Source: Actinacidiphila alni
GTDB lineage: Bacteria; Actinomycetota; Actinomycetes; Streptomycetales; Streptomycetaceae
Direction: 5' to 3'
Assembly (NCBI RefSeq): GCF_900112845.1
Contig: NZ_FONG01000026.1
Coordinates: forward strand, 57,587-121,586
DNA length: 64,000 nt
The position numbers and the translations under genes were made by a program. This document shows positions 21,881 through 32,196 of this stretch, piece after piece; within the stretch, counting starts at the first letter, position 1; every line of letters starts with the position of its first letter. The notes below the pieces were generated by a model, which was not told where the DNA came from, did not search any database, and was given only the letters and a program-made list of their open reading frames with translations.

Positions 21881-24055
21881 ATGACGCAGCTCTCATTCCC
21901 CCGGCAGCACGCACGTACGCAGCGGTTCACGCTCGGCGCCCCGCGGTCCTTCACCGTGGCGCCGGACGGCGGGCGGGTGGTGTTCCTGCGGTCGCGCGCC
22001 GGCGACGACCCGTCGCACCTGCTGTGGGTGCTGGACCTCGGTGCGTCGCAGGGCCCGAGCGAAGGCGCGGGCGCGGGCGGGGAGTTCGCGGCGGCCGATC
22101 CGGCGGTGCTGCTGGGCGGCGGCGAGGAGGAGCTGTCGGCGGCCGAGCGGGCCCGCAGGGAGCGCAGCCGGGAGGGCTCGGCGGGCGTGGTCGGTTACGC
22201 GGTGGACGACGCGGTGTCGGTCGCCGCCTTCGCGCTGTCCGGGCGGCTGTTCACCGCCGGGCTGCTGCCGGGGGCGCAGGGCGCGCGGGAGTTGGCGGTG
22301 CCGGGTCCCGTGGTCGACCCGCGGCCCTCGCCGGACGGCCGGTGGGTGGCGTACGCCTCGGGCGGCGCGCTGCGGGTCGTGGCGGCCGACGGCGGTCAGG
22401 ACAGGGCGCTGGCCGAGCCGGACGGCGAGCAGGTGTTCTGGGGGCTCGCGGAGTTCATCGCGGCCGAGGAGATGTCGCGCAGCCGCGGCTTCTGGTGGGC
22501 GCCGGACAGCTCGGCGGTGCTGGCGGCGCGGGTGGACGAGTCGCCGGTCGGCCGCTGGTGGATCGCCGACCCGGCGCACCCGAACCGCCCGCCGGCCGAG
22601 GTGGCCTACCCGGCCGCGGGCACGGACAACGCCGAGGTGACGCTGGCGCTGCTGGGCCTGGACGGCTCCCGGGTGGACGTGGAGTGGGACCGCGCGCGCT
22701 ACCCGTACCTGGCGGCGGTGCACTGGTCGGCGGCCGGTGCGCCGATCCTCCTGGTGCAGGCCCGCGACCAGCGCGAACAGCTGTATCTGACGGTGGACAC
22801 CGCGACCGGCGCGACGCGGCTGCTGCACGCGGAAGAAGATCGAATTTGGCTTGATCTCTTCCCCGGCGTCCCGGCGCGGACCCCGGCGGGCACGCTGGTG
22901 CGGATCGCCGACGAGGGCGGCGCCCGGGTGCTGGTGGTCGGCGACCGGGCGCTGACCGGACCGGAGTTGCACGTCCGCGCGGTGCTGGACGCGGGCGCCG
23001 AGGACGTCCTGGTGTGGGCGTCGGCGGGCGCGGCTGCGGCGGAACCGGAGATCGGCGAGCTGCATGTGTACCGGGTGGGCGAGCACGGTACGGAGCGGGT
23101 CTCGTCCGGGCCGGGTGTGCACTCGGCGACGCGCTCGGGTGCGGTGACGGTGCTGACGTCCGCCGTGCCGGGCGGCCCGGAGCGGACCTTCCGGGTGCTG
23201 CGGGACGGCAAGCAGGTCGCGGAGATCGCCTCGTACGCCGAGACGCCGTCGCTGACCGCCCGGCCGGTCTTCACCGAGGCGGGCGAGGACCGCATCCCGG
23301 CCGCGGTGCTGCTGCCGGCCGGCTACCGCGAGGGCGACGGCCCGCTGCCGGTGCTGCTCGACCCGTACGGCGGCCCGCACGGCCAGCGCGTGGTCGCGGC
23401 GCACAACGCGCACGCGGTGTCGCAGTGGTTCGCCGACCAGGGCTTCGCGGTGGTCGTCGCGGACGGCCGCGGCACCCCCGGGCGCTCACCGGCCTGGGAG
23501 AAGGCCATGGTCAACAAGCTGATCGAGGTGTCGCTGAACGACCAGATCGCGGCGCTGCACGCGCTGGCGGAGTCCTTCCCGCTGGACCTGGGGCGGGTCG
23601 CGATCCGCGGCTGGTCCTTCGGCGGGACACTGGCCGCGGCGGCGGTGCTGCGCCGGCCCGATGTCTTCCACGCCGGTGTCGCGGGCGCGCCGCTCACCGA
23701 CCAGCGGCTCTACGACACGCATTACACCGAGCGCTATCTCGGTCACCCGGACGAGCAGCCCGGGGTGTACGACGCGAATTCGGTGGTCACCCTCGACGGG
23801 ATCACCGAACTCGCCGAGCCCGCACGGCCGTTGATGATCGTACACGGTCTCGCGGACGACAATGTGCTGGTCGCCAACAGCCTGCGGCTGTCGACCGCGC
23901 TGCTGGCGGCGGGCCGCCCGCACGAGGTGCTGCCGCTGTCGGGGATCACGCACATGACGCCGCAGGAGCAGGTCGCGGAGAATCTGCTGCTGCTCCAGGT
24001 GGACTTCCTCAAGCGGTCCCTCGGTATGAAGCCCTCGTTGAAGCCCTCGGCATGA
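21881..24055 (+). CDS. S9 family prolyl oligopeptidase / dipeptidyl-peptidase IV-like
   Basis: 724 aa. The N-terminal two-thirds is the beta-propeller of DPP-IV-like enzymes, including the WGLAEFIAAEEMSRSRGFWW segment whose paired Glu bind the substrate amino terminus in DPP IV. The C-terminal alpha/beta hydrolase has the triad Ser579 (RGWSFGGT), Asp659 or Asp660 (VHGLADDN) and His691 (GITHMTP). No signal peptide is visible, so it is probably intracellular and trims peptides. The proximity to several peptide importers is suggestive. I chose the ATG at 21881, where homologues begin MTQLSFPRQ; no ribosome binding site precedes it. Confidence 0.92.
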   Translation: MTQLSFPRQHARTQRFTLGAPRSFTVAPDGGRVVFLRSRAGDDPSHLLWVLDLGASQGPSEGAGAGGEFAAADPAVLLGGGEEELSAAERARRERSREGSAGVVGYAVDDAVSVAAFALSGRLFTAGLLPGAQGARELAVPGPVVDPRPSPDGRWVAYASGGALRVVAADGGQDRALAEPDGEQVFWGLAEFIAAEEMSRSRGFWWAPDSSAVLAARVDESPVGRWWIADPAHPNRPPAEVAYPAAGTDNAEVTLALLGLDGSRVDVEWDRARYPYLAAVHWSAAGAPILLVQARDQREQLYLTVDTATGATRLLHAEEDRIWLDLFPGVPARTPAGTLVRIADEGGARVLVVGDRALTGPELHVRAVLDAGAEDVLVWASAGAAAAEPEIGELHVYRVGEHGTERVSSGPGVHSATRSGAVTVLTSAVPGGPERTFRVLRDGKQVAEIASYAETPSLTARPVFTEAGEDRIPAAVLLPAGYREGDGPLPVLLDPYGGPHGQRVVAAHNAHAVSQWFADQGFAVVVADGRGTPGRSPAWEKAMVNKLIEVSLNDQIAALHALAESFPLDLGRVAIRGWSFGGTLAAAAVLRRPDVFHAGVAGAPLTDQRLYDTHYTERYLGHPDEQPGVYDANSVVTLDGITELAEPARPLMIVHGLADDNVLVANSLRLSTALLAAGRPHEVLPLSGITHMTPQEQVAENLLLLQVDFLKRSLGMKPSLKPSA

Positions 24056-24065
24056 CGTGACCTTC

Positions 24066-24098
24066 GGCGCCCGGCGGGTTCGGCTCGCGCCGGGCGCC
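24066..24098. terminator. 11-bp hairpin between convergent genes
   Basis: GGCGCCCGGCG (24066-24076) pairs with 24088-24098 across an 11-base loop, between the convergent peptidase and membrane-protein genes. Confidence 0.6.
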
Positions 24099-24114
24099 CG
24101 GCCGGCCTCCCGGA

Positions 24115-25332
24115 TCAGCTTCCGCCGGGCCGGTCGCCCGGCGGGAAGTCGGGCGGGAGCGGCGGGGGCGGGCCGAACCCGCCGCCGGCCGGTGGCTGTT
24201 GGGGCAGCCGGGGAGCCTGTGACATCGGGGGCGCCGGTGGCGACTGTGTATAAGGGGACAGCGGCGGCGACTGAGGCGGCGTCCCCCAGCCGCCGGGCGC
24301 GGGCGGCGCGCCGAACCCCTGCCGCGGCGGCCCCCAGCCGGCGGCCACCGGCCGCGGCGCCGCTTCTCCCCCCGGCACCGCGAGCAGCACCAGGATGACG
24401 ATCCCCAGCAGCAGCTCGACCACCAGGAAGATCTGCTGGGCCTTGAGGTACGTCGGCAGGTGGTCGAACTTGAAGAGGATCTTCTCGGTGTGCCAGACAT
24501 CCAGGCCGACGATCGCCAGGACGACCTCACTGAGGGCGAAGGCCAGACCGAGCGGCCGGGCCGCCGGTGACTTCGCGAAGGCCGCGACCGCCGCCGCCAG
24601 CGCGATCAGCGCGCCGAGCCAGCCGGCGTAGGCGGAAGGCGCGGCGAGCAGCGAGGAGATCGTGGTCTCGCCGGTGAGCAGGTGCTCGTACAGGTGCCCG
24701 GGGAAGCCGTTGTCCGTCGTGTACTTCTGGACGTAGAAGATCTCCCAGCCGATCTCCTGGACGGCGATCAGCACCAGCAGCACCCCGGCGGCGACCGCCG
24801 CTCCCCGGCGCGAGGGCACCGGCGCCGCGCCCGGGTCGACGGGGCGCCGCCCCGCCAGGCCGATCACCACCAGTGCGATCCCGCCCAGCGTGAAGGCCAC
24901 CGCGGTGGCCAGGGCCCGGCTGTGCAGCGGGGCGCCGTCGGTCCAGTCGGACTGGAAGATCCACAGACCCGGCAACCGGTATCCGGACGCGAAGACCCCG
25001 GCGGCCACGAACGCCCAGCCCGCGCCCGGTCGCCGGGCCCGGGTCAGCGCGCCCGCGAGGATCACGATCAGCAGCGCGTCGATCGTGCCGGTGGCCAGAA
25101 GTGAGTGCTCCCGTCCGGGCAGGTCGAGCCCGAGCCAGGACCGGAGCACGTCGTGGAATCCGACGTCCCTGATGTCCCTGACCGCCCAGGCGATCTCGAC
25201 GGCGAGCAGAACGCCGCAGATCAGCGCGCCCGCGATCCGTGCCCCCCGCGCGAGTGCGCGCGGCGCCGCCGGGCCCGGCCCGAAGGCGGGCCGCTGTCCG
25301 TACGGAAACTGCGGCTGCATACCCTGCTGCAT
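24115..25332 (-). CDS. polytopic membrane protein with proline-rich C-terminus, function unknown
   Basis: 405 aa, ATG at 25332 behind GGGAGAAGG. After a Gln/Pro-rich start there are about eight hydrophobic helices between residues 30 and 315 (for example IAGALICGVLLAVEIAWAV and FLVVELLLGIVILVLLAV). The last 80 residues are a disordered Pro/Gly-rich tail (PPRQGFGAPPAPGGWGTPPQ). No transporter or enzyme motif was recognised. It faces away from the peptide importer at 25777 across a 444-base gap. Confidence 0.8.
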   Translation of the reverse strand: MQQGMQPQFPYGQRPAFGPGPAAPRALARGARIAGALICGVLLAVEIAWAVRDIRDVGFHDVLRSWLGLDLPGREHSLLATGTIDALLIVILAGALTRARRPGAGWAFVAAGVFASGYRLPGLWIFQSDWTDGAPLHSRALATAVAFTLGGIALVVIGLAGRRPVDPGAAPVPSRRGAAVAAGVLLVLIAVQEIGWEIFYVQKYTTDNGFPGHLYEHLLTGETTISSLLAAPSAYAGWLGALIALAAAVAAFAKSPAARPLGLAFALSEVVLAIVGLDVWHTEKILFKFDHLPTYLKAQQIFLVVELLLGIVILVLLAVPGGEAAPRPVAAGWGPPRQGFGAPPAPGGWGTPPQSPPLSPYTQSPPAPPMSQAPRLPQQPPAGGGFGPPPPLPPDFPPGDRPGGS

Positions 25333-25776
25333 GGCCTTCTCCCCCGGCGGCCCAGTGTTCCCTCAGATATACCCGCGCCACTCGGGGTAGGAACAGTCGG
25401 TTCACCAACCGGAAGGAGACTTCGGGGAGTTGTGGAGCGGCCGGCCGGAGCCCCTTCGGAGCCCCGACCGGCCTACGGCACCCGCACGGCCGTACGTTGT
25501 TCAGACTGCTACGTCCGTATATCGGAGCTGCGACGGTTAAGTTGCGCTGATGTTAACGCGCTTGGCCCGGATATATCCGATATGCCCGATGTTTTGGATC
25601 ACTGTCAAGCACGTACGGAGGACGATCTGCAAAATCTTCGCTCAAGATGCCAAACAACAAGCTTTCTTCCCTCCTTCCCCCCTTGACTGAAGGTTGATTC
25701 CATTGCGAAAGTCCGCTCAACCCGCGACGCGCACGAGCGTCGCAACGCACGCTCTCGGTCCCGGGGGATGTAACCA
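25333..25776. promoter_or_regulatory. 444-bp control region upstream of rightward peptide importer operon
   Basis: No gene is supported here. A perfect 12-bp palindrome CGGATATATCCG lies at 25568-25579, and a related dyad TCCG-TATAT-CGGA at 25514-25526. GC content drops sharply between 25500 and 25710, as expected of a regulated promoter. TTGACT (25683-25688) is a good -35 candidate, with GAAAGT 18 bases on as a weak -10. The two related dyads could bind one regulator. Confidence 0.5.
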
Positions 25777-26808
25777 ATGACCAGTCCAAGCCAGGCCGCC
25801 GCAGACGCCGGCGACCTCACCCTCGAGCCCGAGGGCGAACCCGGTACCCCGGGCAACAAGGGCACCCCGGAGTTGGCCGGCCGAACGCCGCGCCAGCTGG
25901 CGTGGCTACGCTTCAAGCGCGACCGCGTCGGCGTCATATGCGCGTTCGTCGTCGGCTTCTTCATCCTGGTGGCCGCCGCCGCCCCCCTGATCGTCAAGCT
26001 CTACGGCAAGAACGCGTACGACCTGTACGGCCAGGACGACGGCCTGCTCAACAGCAGCGGCATCCCGATCAAGCCCAACGGCGGCATCAGCAGCGACCAC
26101 TGGTTCGGCGTCGAGCCCGCGCTCGGCCGCGATGTCCTCGCGCTGCTCGTCTACGGCATCCGCACGTCACTGCTGATCGCGCTCGCGGTGACGGTGATCT
26201 CGGTCGCCACCGGCGTCCTCTTCGGTCTCACCCAGGGCTACCTGAGCGGCAAGACCGACTACTTCATGGGCCGGCTCTCGGACTTCATGCTGGCCTTCCC
26301 CCAGCAGCTGTTCTTCATCGCCTTCTCCCCCGTGGCGATCTCGCTCCTGGTCAACCCCGGTGAGCAGGAAAGCTGGTGGGTCCGCCCGTTCGTGCTGATC
26401 AGCGTGCAGTTCATCCTCGGCTGGATGAGCATCGGCCGCCTGGTCCGCGCCCAGGTGCTGAGCCTGCGTGAGCGCGAGTTCGTCGAGGCGGCCCGGATCA
26501 GCGGCGCGTCCTCCTGGCGGATCATCTCCAAGGAGCTGCTGCCCAATCTCTGGAGCACCATTCTCGTCCAGGCGACGTTGCTGCTCCCGGTGTTCGTGAC
26601 GGCGGAGGCGGGCCTGTCCTTCCTCGGCGTCGGCATCCTGGACCCGACCCCCGACTGGGGTCTGATGTTCCAGACCGGCGCGAACAACTACCAGAGCGAC
26701 ATCACCTTCATGTTCTTCCCGGGTATCGCGATGGTGATCTTCGTGGTCGCCTTCAACCTGCTCGGGGACTCGGTTCGGGACGCTCTCGACCCGAAGACCC
26801 TCCGCTAG
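25777..26808 (+). CDS. oligopeptide ABC transporter permease (OppC/DppC type), first gene of operon
   Basis: 343 aa. A polar N-terminal extension (about 45 residues) precedes a membrane helix (VGVICAFVVGFFILVAAAAP) and five more. The ABC-permease loop EAARISGASSWRIISKELLPN (about residues 235-255), which contacts the ATPases, is intact, and the protein ends LLGDSVRDALDPKTLR as OppC proteins do. The gene order permease-SBP-permease-ATPase-ATPase is that reported for S. coelicolor bldK. Whether this or one of the leftward operons is the bldK orthologue cannot be settled by eye. Confidence 0.92.
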   Translation: MTSPSQAAADAGDLTLEPEGEPGTPGNKGTPELAGRTPRQLAWLRFKRDRVGVICAFVVGFFILVAAAAPLIVKLYGKNAYDLYGQDDGLLNSSGIPIKPNGGISSDHWFGVEPALGRDVLALLVYGIRTSLLIALAVTVISVATGVLFGLTQGYLSGKTDYFMGRLSDFMLAFPQQLFFIAFSPVAISLLVNPGEQESWWVRPFVLISVQFILGWMSIGRLVRAQVLSLREREFVEAARISGASSWRIISKELLPNLWSTILVQATLLLPVFVTAEAGLSFLGVGILDPTPDWGLMFQTGANNYQSDITFMFFPGIAMVIFVVAFNLLGDSVRDALDPKTLR

Positions 26809-26970
26809 CCACGCGGTTCGGGCCGCCCCGGTGCACACCGGTACGGCTCGATCGGCGCGGCCGGCGCAAGCAAGTCGTCCAGGTCGTCGCACCGTCCCGC
26901 ATCTGTGGGGGGAAAACGGGTCGTCGGCATCGGTGGCAGTTCAGTCCAGTCCAGTGACAGGCAGGATTTC

Positions 26971-28758
26971 ATGAGAAACAGTAGAGTGCGCTTGGGCGCG
27001 GCGGCTGTGGCCGTCGCGGCGCTGTCGCTGACAGCCGCGTGCAGCAGCGGCGGTGGCGACGACACGGGTGGCAAGGGCGGCGCCTCGTCGAAGCCCACCA
27101 AGGCTCCCGTCCCGAACTACGGCCTCGGCACGGCGGCCGACTCCACCGGCCCGGCGAAGGCCGTTCCGGGCGCCGTCAAGGGCGGCACCGTGCACGACCT
27201 GGACCAGGCGGGCTTCGACTACCTGGACCCGGCCCAGCAGTACGTCAGCGACCAGCTGTCGGTCTCGCTCCTCTACGCGCGTACTCTGACCGCGTACAAG
27301 ATCGACCCGACGACGAAGAAGACCGTCCTGGTCGGCGACCTCGCGACCGACACCGGCAAGATGTCGGACGGCGGCAAGACCTGGACGTACACGCTGAAGA
27401 GCGGCCTGAAGTTCGAGGACGGCACGCCGATCACGTCCAAGGACATCAAGTACAGCATCGAGCGGCTCTTCGCCGACTTCGAGACGCAGGGCCCGCAGTA
27501 CATCCAGAGCTGGCTGTACGGCCCCGACTACCGCAAGCTGTACAAGGGCCCGTACTCCGGCCAGGAGATCCCGGCCAACATCCTTGACACCCCGGACGAC
27601 AAGACCGTCGTCTTCCACTTCAAGGACGCCCACGCCGACGCCCCGTACGCGATGGCCATGCCGGTCACCGCCCCGGTGCCGAAGGCCAAGGACGACAAGG
27701 CCGCGTACAACAACCACCCGGTCTCCTCGGGCCCGTACAAGATCGCGTCCTACAAGCCGGGCAAGTCCCTGGTGTTCGTCCGCAACACCAACTGGGACCC
27801 GGCCACCGACCCGATCCGCAACGCGTACCCGGACTCGTGGAACTTCTCGCTGGGCATCGCCCAGCCGGGTCTGACCCAGCGCATCATGGCCGGCTCCGGT
27901 GACGACAAGTACGCCATCGACCTGTCCGGTGTCGCCGACCCGACGCAGATGGCGGCGCTGACCAGCGACGCGCAGTACAAGTCGCGCACGGTCAACGAGT
28001 ACCAGCCGTACGTCGAGACCCTCGACATCAACACCAAGCGGATCACCGACCCGAAGGTGCGCCAGGCCATCGCCTACGCGTTCCCGATGTCGCAGGTCCA
28101 GCAGGTCTTCGGTGGCGCGGCCCAGGGCGACCTCGGCACCACGCTGCTGAGCCCGACCATCGCGGGCTGGAAGGACTTCGACCCGTTCGGCAAGAAGGCC
28201 AAGCCCGCCGGTGACCCGGAGAAGGCCAAGGCGCTGCTGAAGGAGGCCGGCAACGAGCACCCGACGCTGGTCTTCCCGTACGCCAACACGCCGCGCTGGC
28301 AGAAGATCTCGCTGACCATCGCCAACAACCTGGAGAAGGCCGGCTTCAAGGTCGTCCGCAAGGCGATCGACCCGACCTCGTACTACACGGTCGTCGGCAA
28401 GGTCAACAACCAGTACGACATCTACCGCACCGGCTGGGGCGCGGACTGGCCGAACGCGTCGACCGTGGTCCCGCCGACCATGGACGGCCGCAACCTGCAG
28501 GACGGAACGAACAACTACTCCTTCCTGAACGACGACCACATCAACACCGAGATCGACCGCATCAAGGCCATCACCGACCTGACCAAGCAGGCCGATGAGT
28601 GGCGGACCCTCTCGGAGTACTCGCTGCAGCACGACACCGCCCAGGTGCCGTTCCTGTTCGACAAGTACTTCAACATCTACGGCACCGGTCTCGGCGGCGT
28701 CACCTACAACTCGGTGACCGGCACGATCAACGCCAGCACTGTGTTCGTCAAGCAGTAG
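26971..28758 (+). CDS. oligopeptide-binding lipoprotein (SBP family 5)
   Basis: 595 aa, starting at the ATG at 26971 (MRNSRVRLGAAA) behind GGCAGGA. The signal peptide ends in a lipobox-like SLTAACSSGG, so Cys near residue 25 would be lipid-modified. The mature protein follows the OppA/DppA pattern: GGTVHDLDQAGFDYLDPAQQ, then KTWTYTLKSGLKFEDGTPIT with KDIKYSIERLF (the family 5 signature), and VRQAIAYAFPMSQV. It captures peptides outside the membrane and hands them to the two permeases either side. A strong hairpin follows the stop codon. Confidence 0.93.
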   Translation: MRNSRVRLGAAAVAVAALSLTAACSSGGGDDTGGKGGASSKPTKAPVPNYGLGTAADSTGPAKAVPGAVKGGTVHDLDQAGFDYLDPAQQYVSDQLSVSLLYARTLTAYKIDPTTKKTVLVGDLATDTGKMSDGGKTWTYTLKSGLKFEDGTPITSKDIKYSIERLFADFETQGPQYIQSWLYGPDYRKLYKGPYSGQEIPANILDTPDDKTVVFHFKDAHADAPYAMAMPVTAPVPKAKDDKAAYNNHPVSSGPYKIASYKPGKSLVFVRNTNWDPATDPIRNAYPDSWNFSLGIAQPGLTQRIMAGSGDDKYAIDLSGVADPTQMAALTSDAQYKSRTVNEYQPYVETLDINTKRITDPKVRQAIAYAFPMSQVQQVFGGAAQGDLGTTLLSPTIAGWKDFDPFGKKAKPAGDPEKAKALLKEAGNEHPTLVFPYANTPRWQKISLTIANNLEKAGFKVVRKAIDPTSYYTVVGKVNNQYDIYRTGWGADWPNASTVVPPTMDGRNLQDGTNNYSFLNDDHINTEIDRIKAITDLTKQADEWRTLSEYSLQHDTAQVPFLFDKYFNIYGTGLGGVTYNSVTGTINASTVFVKQ

Positions 28759-28768
28759 TTCCAACGAA

Positions 28769-28809
28769 GGGCGGCCGGTCCCGGGTGTCATCACCGGGAC
28801 CGGCCGCCC
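28769..28809 (+). terminator. 16-bp hairpin between SBP and downstream permease (attenuator)
   Basis: Perfect arms 28769-28784 and 28794-28809 with a 9-base loop. It sits in the SBP-permease gap of the operon. It probably lets most transcripts end after the SBP gene or protects its 3' end, giving more binding protein than permease. Confidence 0.75.
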
Positions 28810-28858
28810 CCGGATCTGTCCGCGCGGCCGCCCGCGCCCCCAAGGAAGAGCCTCACCG

Positions 28859-29842
28859 ATGCTCCGTTTCCTCACGCGCCGCGTACTGGGCGCGATCGTG
28901 ATTCTGTTGGCGATCACCGCCGTCACGTATTTCCTGTTCTTCGTCCTCCCCTCCGACCCGGCCAGACTCGCGTGCGGGAAGAACTGCTCCAATCCTGACG
29001 TGGTGAAGGCCATCCATCACCGGATGGGGCTCGACCTGCCGGTCTACCAGCAGTACTGGGACTACATCCGCGGCATCTTCGTCGGCCGCCACATGCCCGA
29101 CGGGCAGAACTGCCCGGCCCCCTGCTTCGGCTTCTCCTTCGTCAACGACCAGCCGATCTGGCCGACCCTGACCGACCGTTACCCGACCACGCTGTCGCTG
29201 GCCGTCGGCGGTTCCGCCGCCTTCCTCGTCATCGGCGTGGGCCTGGGCATGCTGTCCGCGTGGCAGCAGGGCAAGACCTTCGACCGTGTCGCCAGCTCGA
29301 TCTCGCTGGTCGGCAACTCGGTGCAGATCTACTTCATCGGCCCGCTGGCGATCGCGCTGTTCGCGGACAACCTCGGCTGGCTGGACCACGGACACGACCC
29401 GACCTGGGGCTCCGACCCCACCGGTTCGTTCTCCGGCCTCGTCCTGCCGTGCCTGGTCATGTCGGTGATCTTCTGGTCCAACTACAGCCGCCAGACCCGG
29501 TCGCTGATGGTGGAGCAACTCGCCGAGGACCACATCCGTACCGCCCGGGCCAAGGGCATGTCGTCCAGATACGTGTTCTTCCGCTACGCGCTGCGCGGTG
29601 CGGCGGCCTCGATCATCACCATCTTCGGCATCGACCTCGGCAGCGTCTTCGGCGGCGCGATCATCACCGAGGCCACCTTCGGTCTGCACGGCCTCGGCAC
29701 GCTCGCGGTGAACGCGGTCCTCGGCCTCGACCTGCCGATGGAAATGGCCGTGATGATCTTCAGCGCCAGCGCCATCGTCATCTTCAACATCCTCGTCGAC
29801 ACCGCCTACGCCATCATCGACCCGCGGATCCGGCTGTCGTGA
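28859..29842 (+). CDS. oligopeptide ABC transporter permease (OppB/DppB type)
   Basis: 327 aa, ATG behind GGAAGAG. It opens MLRFLTRRVLGAIVILLAIT, the usual OppB start, and has six membrane helices. The ATPase-contact loop is DHIRTARAKGMSSRYVFFRYALRG, and it ends VDTAYAIIDPRIRLS. The large first external loop contains two close cysteine pairs, CGKNC and NCPAPCFGF, absent from the paralogous permeases in this window; in an oxidising exterior they could form disulfides. It works with the OppC-type permease two genes upstream. Confidence 0.92.
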   Translation: MLRFLTRRVLGAIVILLAITAVTYFLFFVLPSDPARLACGKNCSNPDVVKAIHHRMGLDLPVYQQYWDYIRGIFVGRHMPDGQNCPAPCFGFSFVNDQPIWPTLTDRYPTTLSLAVGGSAAFLVIGVGLGMLSAWQQGKTFDRVASSISLVGNSVQIYFIGPLAIALFADNLGWLDHGHDPTWGSDPTGSFSGLVLPCLVMSVIFWSNYSRQTRSLMVEQLAEDHIRTARAKGMSSRYVFFRYALRGAAASIITIFGIDLGSVFGGAIITEATFGLHGLGTLAVNAVLGLDLPMEMAVMIFSASAIVIFNILVDTAYAIIDPRIRLS

Positions 29843-29897
29843 CCGTGGCACCGACCCCCGCCGCGACCAGCGCATCACCCGGTAGGAGAACCCGCCC

Positions 29898-30959
29898 GTG
29901 ACCATCCTTACGAAGCCCGAGGCCGAACCCGTACCTCAGGGATCCGAGCATTTCCTCTCCGTGCGCGATCTGTATGTGCAGTTCGCCACCGAGGACGGCA
30001 CCGTGAAGGCCGTCGACGGGCTCTCCTTCGATCTCGACCGGGGCAAGACCCTCGGCATCGTGGGTGAGTCCGGGTCCGGCAAGTCGGTGACCAACATGGC
30101 GATCCTGGGGCTGCACAACCCCCGGAACACCACCATCGCCGGGGAGATCGTCCTCGACGGCCAGGAGCTGACCGGCGCCTCCCCGAAGACGCTGGAGAAG
30201 CTGCGCGGCAAGAAGATGTCCATGGTCTTCCAGGACTCGCTGACCGCCCTGTCGCCGTACTACACGGTCGGGCGGCAGATCGCCGAGCCGTACATGAAGC
30301 ACATGGGCGCCTCGAAGAAGGAGGCGCGGGACCGCGCCGTCGAGATGCTCCGCAGGGTCGGCATCCCGCAGCCGCAGACCCGGGTGGACGACTACCCGCA
30401 CCAGTTCTCCGGCGGTATGCGGCAGCGCGCCATGATCGCCATGGCGCTGGTCTGCGACCCCGACCTGGTGATCGCCGACGAGCCGACCACCGCGCTGGAC
30501 GTCACCGTGCAGGCCCAGATCCTGGACCTGCTCAAGGACCTCCAGCAGGAGTCCGGCACGTCGATCATCCTGATCACCCACGACCTGGGCGTGATCGCGC
30601 ACACCGCGGACGACGTCGTGGTGATGTACGCGGGCCGGGCCGTGGAGCGCGGCACCGTGCGCGACATCCTCAAGACGCCCGAGCACCCGTACGCGTGGGG
30701 CCTGCTGGGCTCCATCCCGCGGCTGTCGTCGTCGGTCGACGTCCCGCTGGCCCCGATCCCCGGATCGCCGCCCAGCCTGCTGAACCCGCCGCCCGGCTGC
30801 CCCTTCCACACCCGGTGCGCGTTCGTGGACCAGGTCGAGGGCGACCGGTGCCGGACCGAGCGGCCGGTGCTGCCGGAGGGCCGGGGGTCCGCGTGCCACC
30901 TCACGGCGGACCAGAAGCGTGACATCTTCATCGAGCAGATCCAGCCGCGGCTGCGCTGA
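29898..30959 (+). CDS. oligopeptide ABC transporter ATP-binding protein (OppD type)
   Basis: 353 aa, GTG at 29898 behind TAGGAG. Walker A is GESGSGKS, signature FSGGMRQRAMIAMAL, Walker B LVIADEPTTALD and the switch His in LITHDLG. The C-terminal oligopeptide-transporter extension contains four cysteines, GCPFHTRC then RC and AC, as in the iron-sulfur-bearing OppD domain described for M. tuberculosis. Pairs with the OppF-type ATPase encoded next. Confidence 0.94.
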   Translation: MTILTKPEAEPVPQGSEHFLSVRDLYVQFATEDGTVKAVDGLSFDLDRGKTLGIVGESGSGKSVTNMAILGLHNPRNTTIAGEIVLDGQELTGASPKTLEKLRGKKMSMVFQDSLTALSPYYTVGRQIAEPYMKHMGASKKEARDRAVEMLRRVGIPQPQTRVDDYPHQFSGGMRQRAMIAMALVCDPDLVIADEPTTALDVTVQAQILDLLKDLQQESGTSIILITHDLGVIAHTADDVVVMYAGRAVERGTVRDILKTPEHPYAWGLLGSIPRLSSSVDVPLAPIPGSPPSLLNPPPGCPFHTRCAFVDQVEGDRCRTERPVLPEGRGSACHLTADQKRDIFIEQIQPRLR

Positions 30960-30980
30960 CCAGGAGTCGAGGAACCAGCA

Positions 30981-32096
<1,116 letters not shown>

Positions 32097-32125
32097 CCCG
32101 GGCTCAGTAGCCTCCGCTCGGAAAC

Positions 32126-32167
32126 CGGCCCGTACCCGAACACCCCAGCACCACCGGGTACGGGCCG
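32126..32167. terminator. 13-bp hairpin between convergent peptide-importer operons
   Basis: CGGCCCGTACCCG (32126-32138) pairs exactly with 32155-32167 across a 16-base loop, between the convergent operons, so it can terminate both. Confidence 0.8.
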
Positions 32168-32196
32168 ACCCATGTCCGGCCCCGGGTCCCCGGCGG

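Noticed and set aside
26941..29013. Long antisense open frame over the SBP gene and into the permease gene
   Set aside because: Val/Arg/Gly-rich translation typical of antisense frames in high-GC genes; the opposite strand encodes clear transporter proteins.
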